Below are positions 18,004 through 26,486 of a stretch of 64,000 nucleotides of DNA, piece after piece. Each line of letters opens with the position of its first letter. The stretch's first letter is position 1. Source of the stretch: Chlamydiota bacterium (GTDB lineage Bacteria > Auribacterota > Tritonobacteria > UBA1439); contig JAAYCL010000044.1 of the NCBI GenBank assembly GCA_012729785.1, positions 1 to 64,000 of the forward strand, in the 5' to 3' direction. Both the position numbers and the translations under genes were made by a program. The notes under the pieces were generated by a model. The model was not told where the DNA came from, did no database searches, and worked only from the letters and a program-made list of their open reading frames with translations.

Positions 18004-18764
18004 ACGCTTCCGTCCGCCTCTCCGTGGTGATCCCCGCCTACAACGAAGAGGAGCGGCTCGGGCCGACGCTCGGGCGGATCCTCGACTACCTGTCCGGGTG
18101 CGGGTACCCGTTCGAGATCATCGTGGTGGACGACGGCTCCACCGACGGGACCGCGGCGGTGGCGCGGCGCGTTTCGGAAACGCACCGATCCGTGCGGCTC
18201 GTCCCGAACGAGACGAACCGGGGCAAGGGGTACTCGGTCCGCCGGGGGGTGGAGGAGGCGCGAGGGGAGTACATCCTCTTCTCCGACGCCGACCTCTCGA
18301 CCCCGATCGAGGAGCTGCGGCGGCTCTTCCCGCCCCTCCTCGAGGAAGGGTGCGATATCGCCATCGGGTCGCGGGCGGCCCGCGGTTCCGATGTGCGCGT
18401 CCACCAGCCCTGGTACCGCGAGCTGATGGGCAAGATATTCAACAAGATCGTCCGTCTCGTCGCCGTGCGGGGCCTGAGGGACACGCAGTGCGGCTTCAAG
18501 CTCTTCCGCGGCGCGGTCGCCCGGGAGCTCTTCGCCGCCCAGCGGGTCGAGGGCTTCTCGTTCGACGTGGAGACGCTCTACCTTGCGCGCAAGGCGGGCC
18601 GCCGCATCGCGGAGGTGCCGGTGACCTGGTACAATTCCCCCCGCAGCCGCGTGAGTATCGTGGGCGACCCGGCGCGGATGTTCCTCGACGTGCTGCGGAT
18701 ACGGCTCGACGACCTCAGGGGCCGGTACCGGCCGGGCGCCCCCCGGCGGAGGGAACGATCGTGA
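18000..18764 (+). CDS. GT2 glycosyltransferase, dolichyl-phosphate glucosyltransferase (ALG5)-like
   Basis: 254 aa starting at a GTG that overlaps the previous stop. GT-A fold motifs: VVIPAYNEEERL, VVDDGSTDGT, and the metal-binding DADLSTP. RDTQCGFKLFRG and FSFDVETLYLARK are characteristic of enzymes that put a sugar from a nucleotide donor onto a polyprenyl phosphate. No transmembrane tail is seen, unlike some bacterial relatives, so it likely acts at the inner membrane surface. It is wedged between two large membrane enzymes (four-base overlaps on both sides) that would use such lipid-linked sugars. The sugar is unknown. Confidence 0.9.
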   Translation: MNASVRLSVVIPAYNEEERLGPTLGRILDYLSGCGYPFEIIVVDDGSTDGTAAVARRVSETHRSVRLVPNETNRGKGYSVRRGVEEARGEYILFSDADLSTPIEELRRLFPPLLEEGCDIAIGSRAARGSDVRVHQPWYRELMGKIFNKIVRLVAVRGLRDTQCGFKLFRGAVARELFAAQRVEGFSFDVETLYLARKAGRRIAEVPVTWYNSPRSRVSIVGDPARMFLDVLRIRLDDLRGRYRPGAPRRRERS

Positions 18765-21700
18765 CGCGGCACCGCGCGGCGCTCATCGCCGCCCTCGTTT
18801 TCGGCGCTGCGCTCCGTTTCTACGGCCTCGACTGGGGGAGGCCGAACATCTTCCACCCCGATGAGGCGCGCATCTCCTACGCGCTCGGCGACATCGACCG
18901 CCAGGTCAGGGAGATCGAGGCGCGCGCGGGGCGGGGCGAGGCGGTGACGCTTCTCGAGCGTCTCGACGCCCATAACCCGCACTTCTTCGCCTACGGTTCC
19001 CTCCCGCTGCTCATGATGCGCGGCGCGCAGCGCCTCTTCGCGCGCAGCGATCCGTTCCTGGTCGGGCGCGCCCTCTCGGCCGCCTTCGACACGCTCACCA
19101 TCCTCCTCGTCTACCTGCTCGGCGCCCGCCTCTTCTCGCGGCGCGCCGGCTGCCTCGCCGCCCTCTTCTTCTCGTTCGCGGTCCTGCAGATTCAGCTCTC
19201 CCACCTGCTCACGGTGGATGTGATGCTCGCGAGCCTCGTCACCGCCTCGGTCTGGTTTTCGGCGCGGGTGATGGCGGAGGGGAGGTGCAGGGACTACGCC
19301 CTCGCGGCGGCCTCTGCCGGGCTGGCGCTCGCGACGAAGGTGACCGCCCTCCCCGTGCTGCTGCCGCTCCTCTTCGCCCACGGGGCGCTTCTCGTCCGGC
19401 GCGGCCGCCCCTTCTCGGCGGCCGGGTGGGCGAAGCTTTTCGCGGCTCTTCTCGTGACGGCGGCGGTCTTTGCGGCCGCGGAGCCGTTCTTCTTCCGCGA
19501 TCACCGCGAGTTCATGCGTCAGCTCATCGAGCAGAAGAACATGGTCCGGGGGCACTGGGCCCCGCCGTGGACGCTCCAGTACGAGCACACCCTGAAAGGA
19601 TTCTATCAGCTCAAGAACCTCCTCGCCTACGGCCTCGGGGTCCCGGCGGGCGCCCTCCTCCTTTTCGGCGCGGGGTTCCTCGTCGTTCGAACCGTCCGCC
19701 GGCCCGACCGCGGGGTGGTGCTCCTCCTCGCCTGGTTTGTGCCGGTGGCGGCGGCGACCGTCTCCTTCAAGGTGAAGTTCCTCCGCTATCTCGCCCCCCT
19801 CGTCCCGTTCCTCTGCGTGCTCGGCGCGGGCGGGATCTGCCTTCTCGTCGCCGAGGCGCGGCGCCCCCTCGTGCGGCGCCTGCTGGCGTTGGCGGCGGGG
19901 GCCGCGGTCGCCTTCTCCCTCTTCTACGCCGCCGCCTACACGAGCATCTACCGCAGCGAGGACACGCGCATCGAGGCGTCGAACTGGATCTACCGGAACG
20001 TCCCGCCCCGCTCCACCATCCTCGGCGAGACGTGGGAGTTCTGCGTCCTGCCGGCGCACACCCCCGCCGGGGACCCGGGGAGGTTGCGCTACACGGTCAC
20101 CGCGCTCGACATCTACCGGCCCGACGACCGCGCCAAGGTCCGCCTCCTCGCCGCGCAACTCGCCAAGGGCGACGTCATCGCCCTCCCGACGAAGCGGATG
20201 TACGGATCGGTTTTGCGGGTGCCCGATCGGTACCCGTTCAGCGCCAACTACTACCGGCTCCTCTTCGAGGGGCGGCTCGGCTACACGCTCGTCAAGAGCT
20301 TCAGCTCCCGTCCGCGTCTGGCGGGGGTCGTCTTCAACGACGATTTCGCCGACGAGAGCTTCACCGTCTACGACCACCCGAAGGTCCTCATCTTCCGGAA
20401 CACGGGGCGCTATTCCGCCGAGCGGATCGAGCGGCTGATCCGCGCCGAGCCGAAGAGGGACTGGTGGCCGGTGCTCGACGCGGCGCTCGCCGCGGACGAG
20501 ACGAAACCGCCCTGGGGCGGGGCGGAGGCCGGCCCCGCGCCCCCCGACGCCGCCGCGGGGCGCCGGGGGGCCTGGGCGCTCCTCGCCTGGCTTTTCGCGG
20601 CGGAGGCGCTCGGTCTGATCGCCCTGCCGCTGGCCGCCTCCCTCCTCGGCGGGCTGAGGGACCGGGGCGGCGCGTTCGCCAAGACCCTGGGCATCGCCCT
20701 CGTCGGCTGGATCGTCTGGTTCTCCTCGAGCCTGCGGATCGCCCCGTTCTCGCTCCCGTCGATCCTCCTGGCCTGCGGCCTCGTGCTCCTCGCCTCGCTC
20801 GCGCTCGCCGGACGGGGGTGCGGCTGGCGCCGCTTCTCGGGGGGGGCGTACCGGGCGGCGCTCGCCTCCGAGGCGGTCTTTCTCGCCTCGTTTCTCCTCT
20901 TCGCCCTCTTCCGCCTGTACAACCCCGACATATTCTGGAGCGAGAGCTCAATGGACTTCTCGTTCATCAACTCGATCCTCCGCTCCCGCTATCTCCCCCC
21001 GATCGACCCGTGGGCATCCGGCGTCTTCCTGAACTACTACTACTACGGGCACTACCTTGTCGCGATGCTCGCGATGCTCGCCGGCGTCCCGTCGACCGTC
21101 GCCTATCCGCTCGCCTTCTGCCTGATCCCCGCCCTCGTGATCTCGTCCGTCTTCTCGATCGCGCTGACCCTCGCCGGGCGGATCCGGTGGGGGCTGGCGG
21201 GGGCCGCCGCGGCCGGTATCCTCGGAAACCTCGACGGCTTCTTCCTCCTGATCGACGGGTTCCGAGGGCGGGAGGCGTTCTACCGCCTCCTCCGCCTGAG
21301 GATGCCCACGGGGTTCGAGCATTCGTACCGGTTTTTCCGCTGCGCGCACGAGGTGATCCCGAACACGGTCCACGAGTTCCCGTTCTGGAGCTTCATCTTC
21401 GTCGATCTCCACGCGCACCTGATCGCCATGCCGTTCGTCCTCCTCCTCGTTGCCCGCGCGCTGGACCTCGTGCTGCGGCGCCGTCCACCCGACCCGCGCA
21501 CCGGGGAGTCCGGCGCGGCGAATTTCGCCGCGACGGCGATCGCGTTCGGGACGCTCGTGCCGACGAACACCTGGGATTTCCCGACGCTCGGCGGCGTCCT
21601 CGCCCTCGCCCTCTTCCTGCGCGGGCTCATCCGGCGCCGGGAGGAGGCCCGCGGGGTCCCGCTCGCCGCCTACTCGATCTGGTGGGGCTGCGGGTTCGGC

Positions 21701-23908
21701 GGCCGCCTGATCCGTTCCCTGATGAGCGTTATGCGCCTCGAGGGGCCGGTCGGGAGGCCGCTCGGGGCGCTGCTCGACGCCTCCCGCTCGTTCCTCTTCC
21801 TCGCGGCGGCGGCGGTGGCGGCGTTTACGCCGTTTTTTCTCTGGTTCGGCCGCGAGGGGATGGGGATCGGCCTCGTGGGGGGGCTCACGACGCCCGCGGG
21901 GGCGCTGCTCCGCTTCTTCGGGCTCTTCCTGTCCCTGATCGCCGCGTACGTCGCGATGGAGCTTTTCCGGTTCATCGACGGGGGGCGCGGCCTCGTGCGG
22001 CGCTTCGCGTTCGTGCTCCTCCTCTTCCTCGCGGCGTGCCTGCCGTGGGCGGCCGCCGGGCGGACGGGCGCGCCGGACTACGCCTCCCTCTCCCTCGTCC
22101 TCCTGCTGCTCCTGCCCGGCTTCGTTGTCCTCTGGAGGAACCGGCGCGACGCAGGCGCGGTCTTCTCCCTCCTCCTGGTCCTCTACGGTTTGGCGATCGT
22201 GGCCGCCTGTGAGCTGTTCCACATACGCGACTTCCTCCAGGGCGGGGTCTGGAAGAGGATGAACACCATCTTCAAGTTCTACATCCCGGTATGGTTCTTC
22301 TTCTCCATCGGCGGCGCCTACATCCTGAGCCGCGTGGCGGCGCGCGGGCCGCAGCCGCCGGGCCGGATGGCGCGCCTGATCGGCCGCCTGACGCGAACGT
22401 CCTGGTGGACCGTCTTCTCCCTTCTCGTCGCGGCCTCGTCCGTCTTCACCGTGATGGGGCCCCGCGCGCGGACGACCGGGGACGACCTGTACCCGAGGAC
22501 GGGGCTGGAACCGCCCGCCGCGGGCCGCGTCGGCTTCCCGCGCACCCTCCTGCCGCGCCTGCGGATCGACCCGACGCTGGACGGGCTCGCCTGGATGCGC
22601 GAGCGGCTCCCCGACGAGTGCGAGGCGGTCGAGTGGCTTCGCCGGAGCGTCGGCGGGCAGCCGGTGATCGCCGAGGCGACGCTCGAGGACTACCGGTACG
22701 AGTACGCGCGCATCAGCTCCAACACCGGACTCCCCGCGGTCCTCGGCTGGTGGAGCCATGTGGACCAGCGCGGCTACCCGTTCCGCGACATCCGCAGGAA
22801 CGACGTCTCCGCCCTCTACCGCTCCGACGACCCCGAGGAGATCCGAACGCTCGCGGCCAAGTACGGCATCGACTACGTCTGCGTCGGCGCCACGGAGCGC
22901 CGCGCCTACACGCCGGCGCAGCTCGCCAAGTTCGACCGGATGCCGGGGCTGTTCAGGCCGGCGTTCAGGAACAAAACGGTCACCGTGTACCGCCTCGCGC
23001 GCGCGCCGGCGCCGGACGCCGGGGAGGCGCCCGCCGCGGCGGGTCCCGCCCCCGCTTCGACGGCGGCCCCGAAGGCCTCCCTCCGCGGCGCCGGGGAGGG
23101 GGAGGGGCCGGGCGAGTACAGGGAGCCGCGCGGGATCGCCGTGGACGTGAACGGCAACGTCTACGTGGCGGATTTCAGGAATGCGCGGATCCAGAGGTTC
23201 GGCCCCGACGGGCTCTTCATCGGGATGTGGGGGGAGGAGGGGGATCTCCCCGGGCAGTTCAAGGACCCGTGCGACGTCAAGGCGGACGCGAAGGGGGGGA
23301 TCTGGGTTGCGGACACGTTCAACCACCGGATCCAGTCGTTCGTCGCCGACGGGACATTCGTCGCATCGTACGAGGGCGGGCTCTTCGCGCCGCGCGGGAT
23401 CGCGGTGGACGGACGGGGGCGCGTCTGGGTCTCCGACACGGGCAACGGGGCGGTCAAGCTGTTCACGGCGCCCGGCGATCCGCCGCGTCTGATCGGAAGC
23501 AAAGGGACCGGGGACGGGGAGTTCGACATGCCCGTCGGGATCGCGGTGGACCGGGAGGGGCGGGTGTACGTGGCCGACGCGGGCAACCGGCGCGTCCAGG
23601 TGCTCGACCGGGAGGGGAACTACCTTCGCCAGTTCCCGGTCGACGGGTGGCGGGGCGGGGCCTTCAACGAGCCGTACCTCGCGCTGGACGGGCGCGGCGG
23701 CATCTACCTCACCGACCCCCTCGGGCACCGCGTCCTCAAATATTCGAGCCGGGGTGAGCTCCTCGGGACGCTCGAACCGTCCGAGGGGGGAAAACCGCTC
23801 CTCCAGTTCCCGATGGGGATCGCGGTCGGGAACGACGGCGCGACGGTGCTCCTGGTCGACTGCCGGAACCACATGGTGCGCTCCTTCGACGCGCGGGAGT
23901 TCCGCTGA
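18761..23908 (+). CDS. Giant fusion: GT39/PMT-like enzyme + DUF2298 + NHL propeller
   Basis: 1,715 aa in one frame, from a GTG preceded by GGAGGGA. Residues 1-590 are a GT39/PMT-like membrane enzyme: the first loop has FHPDEAR with the likely catalytic acid, followed by helices to about 390 and a soluble part. Residues about 600-1420 form a full DUF2298 module (SMDFSFINSILRS, FLNYYYYGHY near 745, KDFLQGGVWKRMNTIFKFY-type segment). Residues 1440-1715 hold six NHL repeats (EPRGIAVD-NGNVYVAD-NARIQRF type), a six-bladed propeller presumably outside the membrane. No stop or frameshift interrupts it. Likely an envelope glycosyltransferase with a sugar- or protein-binding propeller; the substrate is unknown. 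Confidence 0.88.
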   Translation: MTRHRAALIAALVFGAALRFYGLDWGRPNIFHPDEARISYALGDIDRQVREIEARAGRGEAVTLLERLDAHNPHFFAYGSLPLLMMRGAQRLFARSDPFLVGRALSAAFDTLTILLVYLLGARLFSRRAGCLAALFFSFAVLQIQLSHLLTVDVMLASLVTASVWFSARVMAEGRCRDYALAAASAGLALATKVTALPVLLPLLFAHGALLVRRGRPFSAAGWAKLFAALLVTAAVFAAAEPFFFRDHREFMRQLIEQKNMVRGHWAPPWTLQYEHTLKGFYQLKNLLAYGLGVPAGALLLFGAGFLVVRTVRRPDRGVVLLLAWFVPVAAATVSFKVKFLRYLAPLVPFLCVLGAGGICLLVAEARRPLVRRLLALAAGAAVAFSLFYAAAYTSIYRSEDTRIEASNWIYRNVPPRSTILGETWEFCVLPAHTPAGDPGRLRYTVTALDIYRPDDRAKVRLLAAQLAKGDVIALPTKRMYGSVLRVPDRYPFSANYYRLLFEGRLGYTLVKSFSSRPRLAGVVFNDDFADESFTVYDHPKVLIFRNTGRYSAERIERLIRAEPKRDWWPVLDAALAADETKPPWGGAEAGPAPPDAAAGRRGAWALLAWLFAAEALGLIALPLAASLLGGLRDRGGAFAKTLGIALVGWIVWFSSSLRIAPFSLPSILLACGLVLLASLALAGRGCGWRRFSGGAYRAALASEAVFLASFLLFALFRLYNPDIFWSESSMDFSFINSILRSRYLPPIDPWASGVFLNYYYYGHYLVAMLAMLAGVPSTVAYPLAFCLIPALVISSVFSIALTLAGRIRWGLAGAAAAGILGNLDGFFLLIDGFRGREAFYRLLRLRMPTGFEHSYRFFRCAHEVIPNTVHEFPFWSFIFVDLHAHLIAMPFVLLLVARALDLVLRRRPPDPRTGESGAANFAATAIAFGTLVPTNTWDFPTLGGVLALALFLRGLIRRREEARGVPLAAYSIWWGCGFGGRLIRSLMSVMRLEGPVGRPLGALLDASRSFLFLAAAAVAAFTPFFLWFGREGMGIGLVGGLTTPAGALLRFFGLFLSLIAAYVAMELFRFIDGGRGLVRRFAFVLLLFLAACLPWAAAGRTGAPDYASLSLVLLLLLPGFVVLWRNRRDAGAVFSLLLVLYGLAIVAACELFHIRDFLQGGVWKRMNTIFKFYIPVWFFFSIGGAYILSRVAARGPQPPGRMARLIGRLTRTSWWTVFSLLVAASSVFTVMGPRARTTGDDLYPRTGLEPPAAGRVGFPRTLLPRLRIDPTLDGLAWMRERLPDECEAVEWLRRSVGGQPVIAEATLEDYRYEYARISSNTGLPAVLGWWSHVDQRGYPFRDIRRNDVSALYRSDDPEEIRTLAAKYGIDYVCVGATERRAYTPAQLAKFDRMPGLFRPAFRNKTVTVYRLARAPAPDAGEAPAAAGPAPASTAAPKASLRGAGEGEGPGEYREPRGIAVDVNGNVYVADFRNARIQRFGPDGLFIGMWGEEGDLPGQFKDPCDVKADAKGGIWVADTFNHRIQSFVADGTFVASYEGGLFAPRGIAVDGRGRVWVSDTGNGAVKLFTAPGDPPRLIGSKGTGDGEFDMPVGIAVDREGRVYVADAGNRRVQVLDREGNYLRQFPVDGWRGGAFNEPYLALDGRGGIYLTDPLGHRVLKYSSRGELLGTLEPSEGGKPLLQFPMGIAVGNDGATVLLVDCRNHMVRSFDAREFR

Positions 23909-23916
23909 GGCGGCGG

Positions 23917-23928
23917 CCTGCCGGCAGG
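23917..23928. terminator. Perfect palindrome between convergent genes
   Basis: CCTGCCGGCAGG lies nine bases after the giant gene's stop and just before the end of the opposite-strand gene. It can fold on either strand as a short hairpin, but lacks a T-run and a real loop. Confidence 0.3.
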
Positions 23929-23933
23929 GGACG

Positions 23934-26486
23934 CTACCGCTCCCGCGTCAGGCGTATGTCGTCGAACCAGGCGCACCCCTTCGAGGTCCCCCATCCGCCG
24001 ATGTAGACGGCGAGCGGGTGGCGCTGGTCGTTCTCGATGCGGAACTTCATCTCCCGGTAGGTCCAGTCGTAGGTCCCCGCGGGCCAGACGAGGGATTTGT
24101 CCTCCATCCCCTCCAGCCCCACCAGGGCGCCCTTGCCCCCGGTGGAGAGGCGCTCGGCCTTCGCCCAGCCGCTCAAAAGGTAGGTGCGGCCGGCCTCCAG
24201 GAATACCTGCTGGACGACGCCCCCGTCGCCGCCCTCCGCGCTGCAGATCCTCAAACACCGTTTTCCCTCCCGGGACGGGGTCTCCTCCACGCGCGTCTCT
24301 ACGGACGGCTTGAATGTCTTGGCGCTCCACCCCTCGGGCATCCCCTGGTTGTCCACGAGCTCGAAGCTGGGGTTCTGGAGCGTCGCCGGCCCGCCGGGGG
24401 AGGCAGCCTCCTCCACCGCCGGGCTCGGGGGGGCGCGGCGCGCCGGGGCGGGCCTGATCGCCCCCTTGTCCGTCTTCAGCACCTTGTAGAGGATGAGGTG
24501 GTCGGATTCGTACTCCACGCGGAACAGGGACGGCGGGACGGCGGAAAACCCGGCTTGTTTGAAGAGATTGTCCAGCCCGCGCCTGTTCAGAAGGAGGTAG
24601 TCGGCGCCCAGATGCCCGCTCAAGGTTGCGGCGGTCTGGAAATCCCTCGCCGCGAAGATCTCGTCCCTCGCCCGCATGATCTCGGCGTGGAACGGGGAAT
24701 CGTTCACGTACTCCGGAACGATGTGCGAGACGGAGCCGCGGAAGGAGATCGTCGCGAGCATGGAGGCCAGGTAGTCGAGCGGTTCGTTCGGGGCGACGAT
24801 GAAACTGTCGGGCGGGGTGTGGTCCCGGATCCAGACGAACTCCTCGTGAAGCGTGCACGGCATGGTCAGCGGTCTTGACCGGTGCCGCACCTCGTAGACG
24901 GTGCCGTAGAGCCCGATCGCCAGGCAGGCGAGGAGGGGGAGCAGGAGGCAGAGGCGCGCGCGGATCCCCCTGAACCGTTCCATGAACAGACAGCAGAACC
25001 GGCCGGTGAAGACGCTGAGGGAGATCTGGGCGGGGATGATGCAGCGCATCCCCCAGTCGTTCCAGAGCGCGGACTTCCGCACGCTGATCGCGGCGAACGG
25101 GATCAGCGCGGCGCAATACAGGAAGAGGGGGAGGAACGAGAACTCCTTCCGGCGGAGAGCCCAGCAGATCCCCGCGATCCCCAAAAGATAGGTGGCGCCG
25201 AACTCCAGCGGGTAGGCGACGAACCAGACCGTCGCGTACTGCCAGAAACGGCCGATCTTCAACTGCCATGCGTGCGGGTAAAACGGGGTCAGCGCGTTCG
25301 CCCCCGAGGCGGCCAGGATCTGATCGAGGGAGAGGAGGCCGCCGCAGACGGGAATCAGGATGACGAGGAGGGCCGGGGTCAGCCGGCCGCGGCGGGTAAC
25401 GCCGATCAGGAGCTGCGCCGCTCCCGCCGCGAGCAGGAGCATCCCTCCGATGCCCGCGATGAAGAGACTGTACCCGACCATCGCCCTGAAGAGCACGGCG
25501 GCCAGCAGGGCGTACCTGTACCGGACCGAGGCCCCGGGCGCCTCCTGCATCTCCCGGGTCAGAACGGCGATCAGCAGAAGGACGGCGGCGCCGAACAGGT
25601 GCTGCGGGACCCAGATGAAAAGGGAGTAGAAGGTATTCACCAGCGGGAGCTCGCCCAGCATCCCCATCGTGCCGTTCCATCGGTCGATATGGTGGTGGTC
25701 GAGGATCCCGAAGTGGCGCAGCGGCAGGATATCGAGGCCGTAGGCGACGGTCATGCAGAGCAGCGCGATGAAGACGCCGCACCGGCACCGAAGATACGAC
25801 CGGCTCACCAGGTACGCCATCCCGATGAACAGGAGGCTGGTGACGAGGATCTGGATCCCCCAGCAGGTCGGCAGGCCGAGCGCCCCCCCCGAGAGCGCCT
25901 GGAGCATGGCGACGGGCAGATGGTAGCCGAAGTAGTAGGTCAGCGTCTTCAGGGCGAAGAACGGGTTGGCGGGGGGGTACCCGGTCGAGAGGAGGGCGCC
26001 GGTGAAGGCGAGGTTCTTCTTGAAATCGCCGACCTCCGGCAGATAGGCGATCGCTTTCCCGAGGTGCGGAAAGAAGCAGCAGGCGTAGGGCAGGTAGACG
26101 GCGTAGAGGGTGCCCAGGCACAGGAGGCAGAGGGCGGCGCGCCACGGCGTCGGCCGCGGGAAGGAGATAGACGGGGGGGAGGGGGGGGAGGCGAGGAACA
26201 GCGCCCACGCCGCGGCGGCGAACGCGGCCAGGATCGACGACGGCGCGAACCCGAGGAGGGAGGCGGCGTAGTGCAGGAAGAGGGAGCTCAGGGCGAGGCT
26301 GGTTGTGGCGCAGACGATCGCGTTCCTGACGTTCATGACGGCGTAGTCGTCGCTCACCAGGCGCAGGGCGAGGAAGCCGAACAGGAAGGACGAGAGGGCG
26401 AAGAAGGAGAGCGCCGGGAAGAGATGCACCGCGCCCCAGACGACGAACGCCGCGCCGGCCGCGCGCGCGAGCGAGGAGCGCTTCAT
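23934..26486 (-). CDS. Polytopic membrane protein (DUF2298-like) with C-terminal CBM-like domain
   Basis: 850 aa with about 15 helices in the first 560 residues. GDFKKNLAFTGALLSTGYPP and TYYFGYHLPVAMLQAL recall the DUF2298 signature in weaker form. A soluble part (about 570-690) follows, and residues about 700-848 look like a carbohydrate-binding jelly roll (LQNPSFELVDNQGMPEGW, GVVQQVFLEAGRTYLLSGWA, ending CAWFDDIRLTRE), as in CBM4/9-like modules. It overlaps the upstream gene by four bases (ATGA), with a GGAGGACGAG site inside that gene. It is probably a membrane glycosyltransferase that binds its glycan. Family call is moderate. Confidence 0.72.
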   Translation of the reverse strand: MKRSSLARAAGAAFVVWGAVHLFPALSFFALSSFLFGFLALRLVSDDYAVMNVRNAIVCATTSLALSSLFLHYAASLLGFAPSSILAAFAAAAWALFLASPPSPPSISFPRPTPWRAALCLLCLGTLYAVYLPYACCFFPHLGKAIAYLPEVGDFKKNLAFTGALLSTGYPPANPFFALKTLTYYFGYHLPVAMLQALSGGALGLPTCWGIQILVTSLLFIGMAYLVSRSYLRCRCGVFIALLCMTVAYGLDILPLRHFGILDHHHIDRWNGTMGMLGELPLVNTFYSLFIWVPQHLFGAAVLLLIAVLTREMQEAPGASVRYRYALLAAVLFRAMVGYSLFIAGIGGMLLLAAGAAQLLIGVTRRGRLTPALLVILIPVCGGLLSLDQILAASGANALTPFYPHAWQLKIGRFWQYATVWFVAYPLEFGATYLLGIAGICWALRRKEFSFLPLFLYCAALIPFAAISVRKSALWNDWGMRCIIPAQISLSVFTGRFCCLFMERFRGIRARLCLLLPLLACLAIGLYGTVYEVRHRSRPLTMPCTLHEEFVWIRDHTPPDSFIVAPNEPLDYLASMLATISFRGSVSHIVPEYVNDSPFHAEIMRARDEIFAARDFQTAATLSGHLGADYLLLNRRGLDNLFKQAGFSAVPPSLFRVEYESDHLILYKVLKTDKGAIRPAPARRAPPSPAVEEAASPGGPATLQNPSFELVDNQGMPEGWSAKTFKPSVETRVEETPSREGKRCLRICSAEGGDGGVVQQVFLEAGRTYLLSGWAKAERLSTGGKGALVGLEGMEDKSLVWPAGTYDWTYREMKFRIENDQRHPLAVYIGGWGTSKGCAWFDDIRLTRER

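Noticed and set aside
20948-23872. A 974-codon open frame on the minus strand opposite the giant fusion gene
   Set aside because: The plus-strand frame has DUF2298 and NHL motifs throughout; the antisense product is a charged, repetitive shadow.
23080-23900. NHL region considered as a separate gene
   Set aside because: The frame is continuous from the DUF2298 part, with no ribosome binding site or start codon at the joint.
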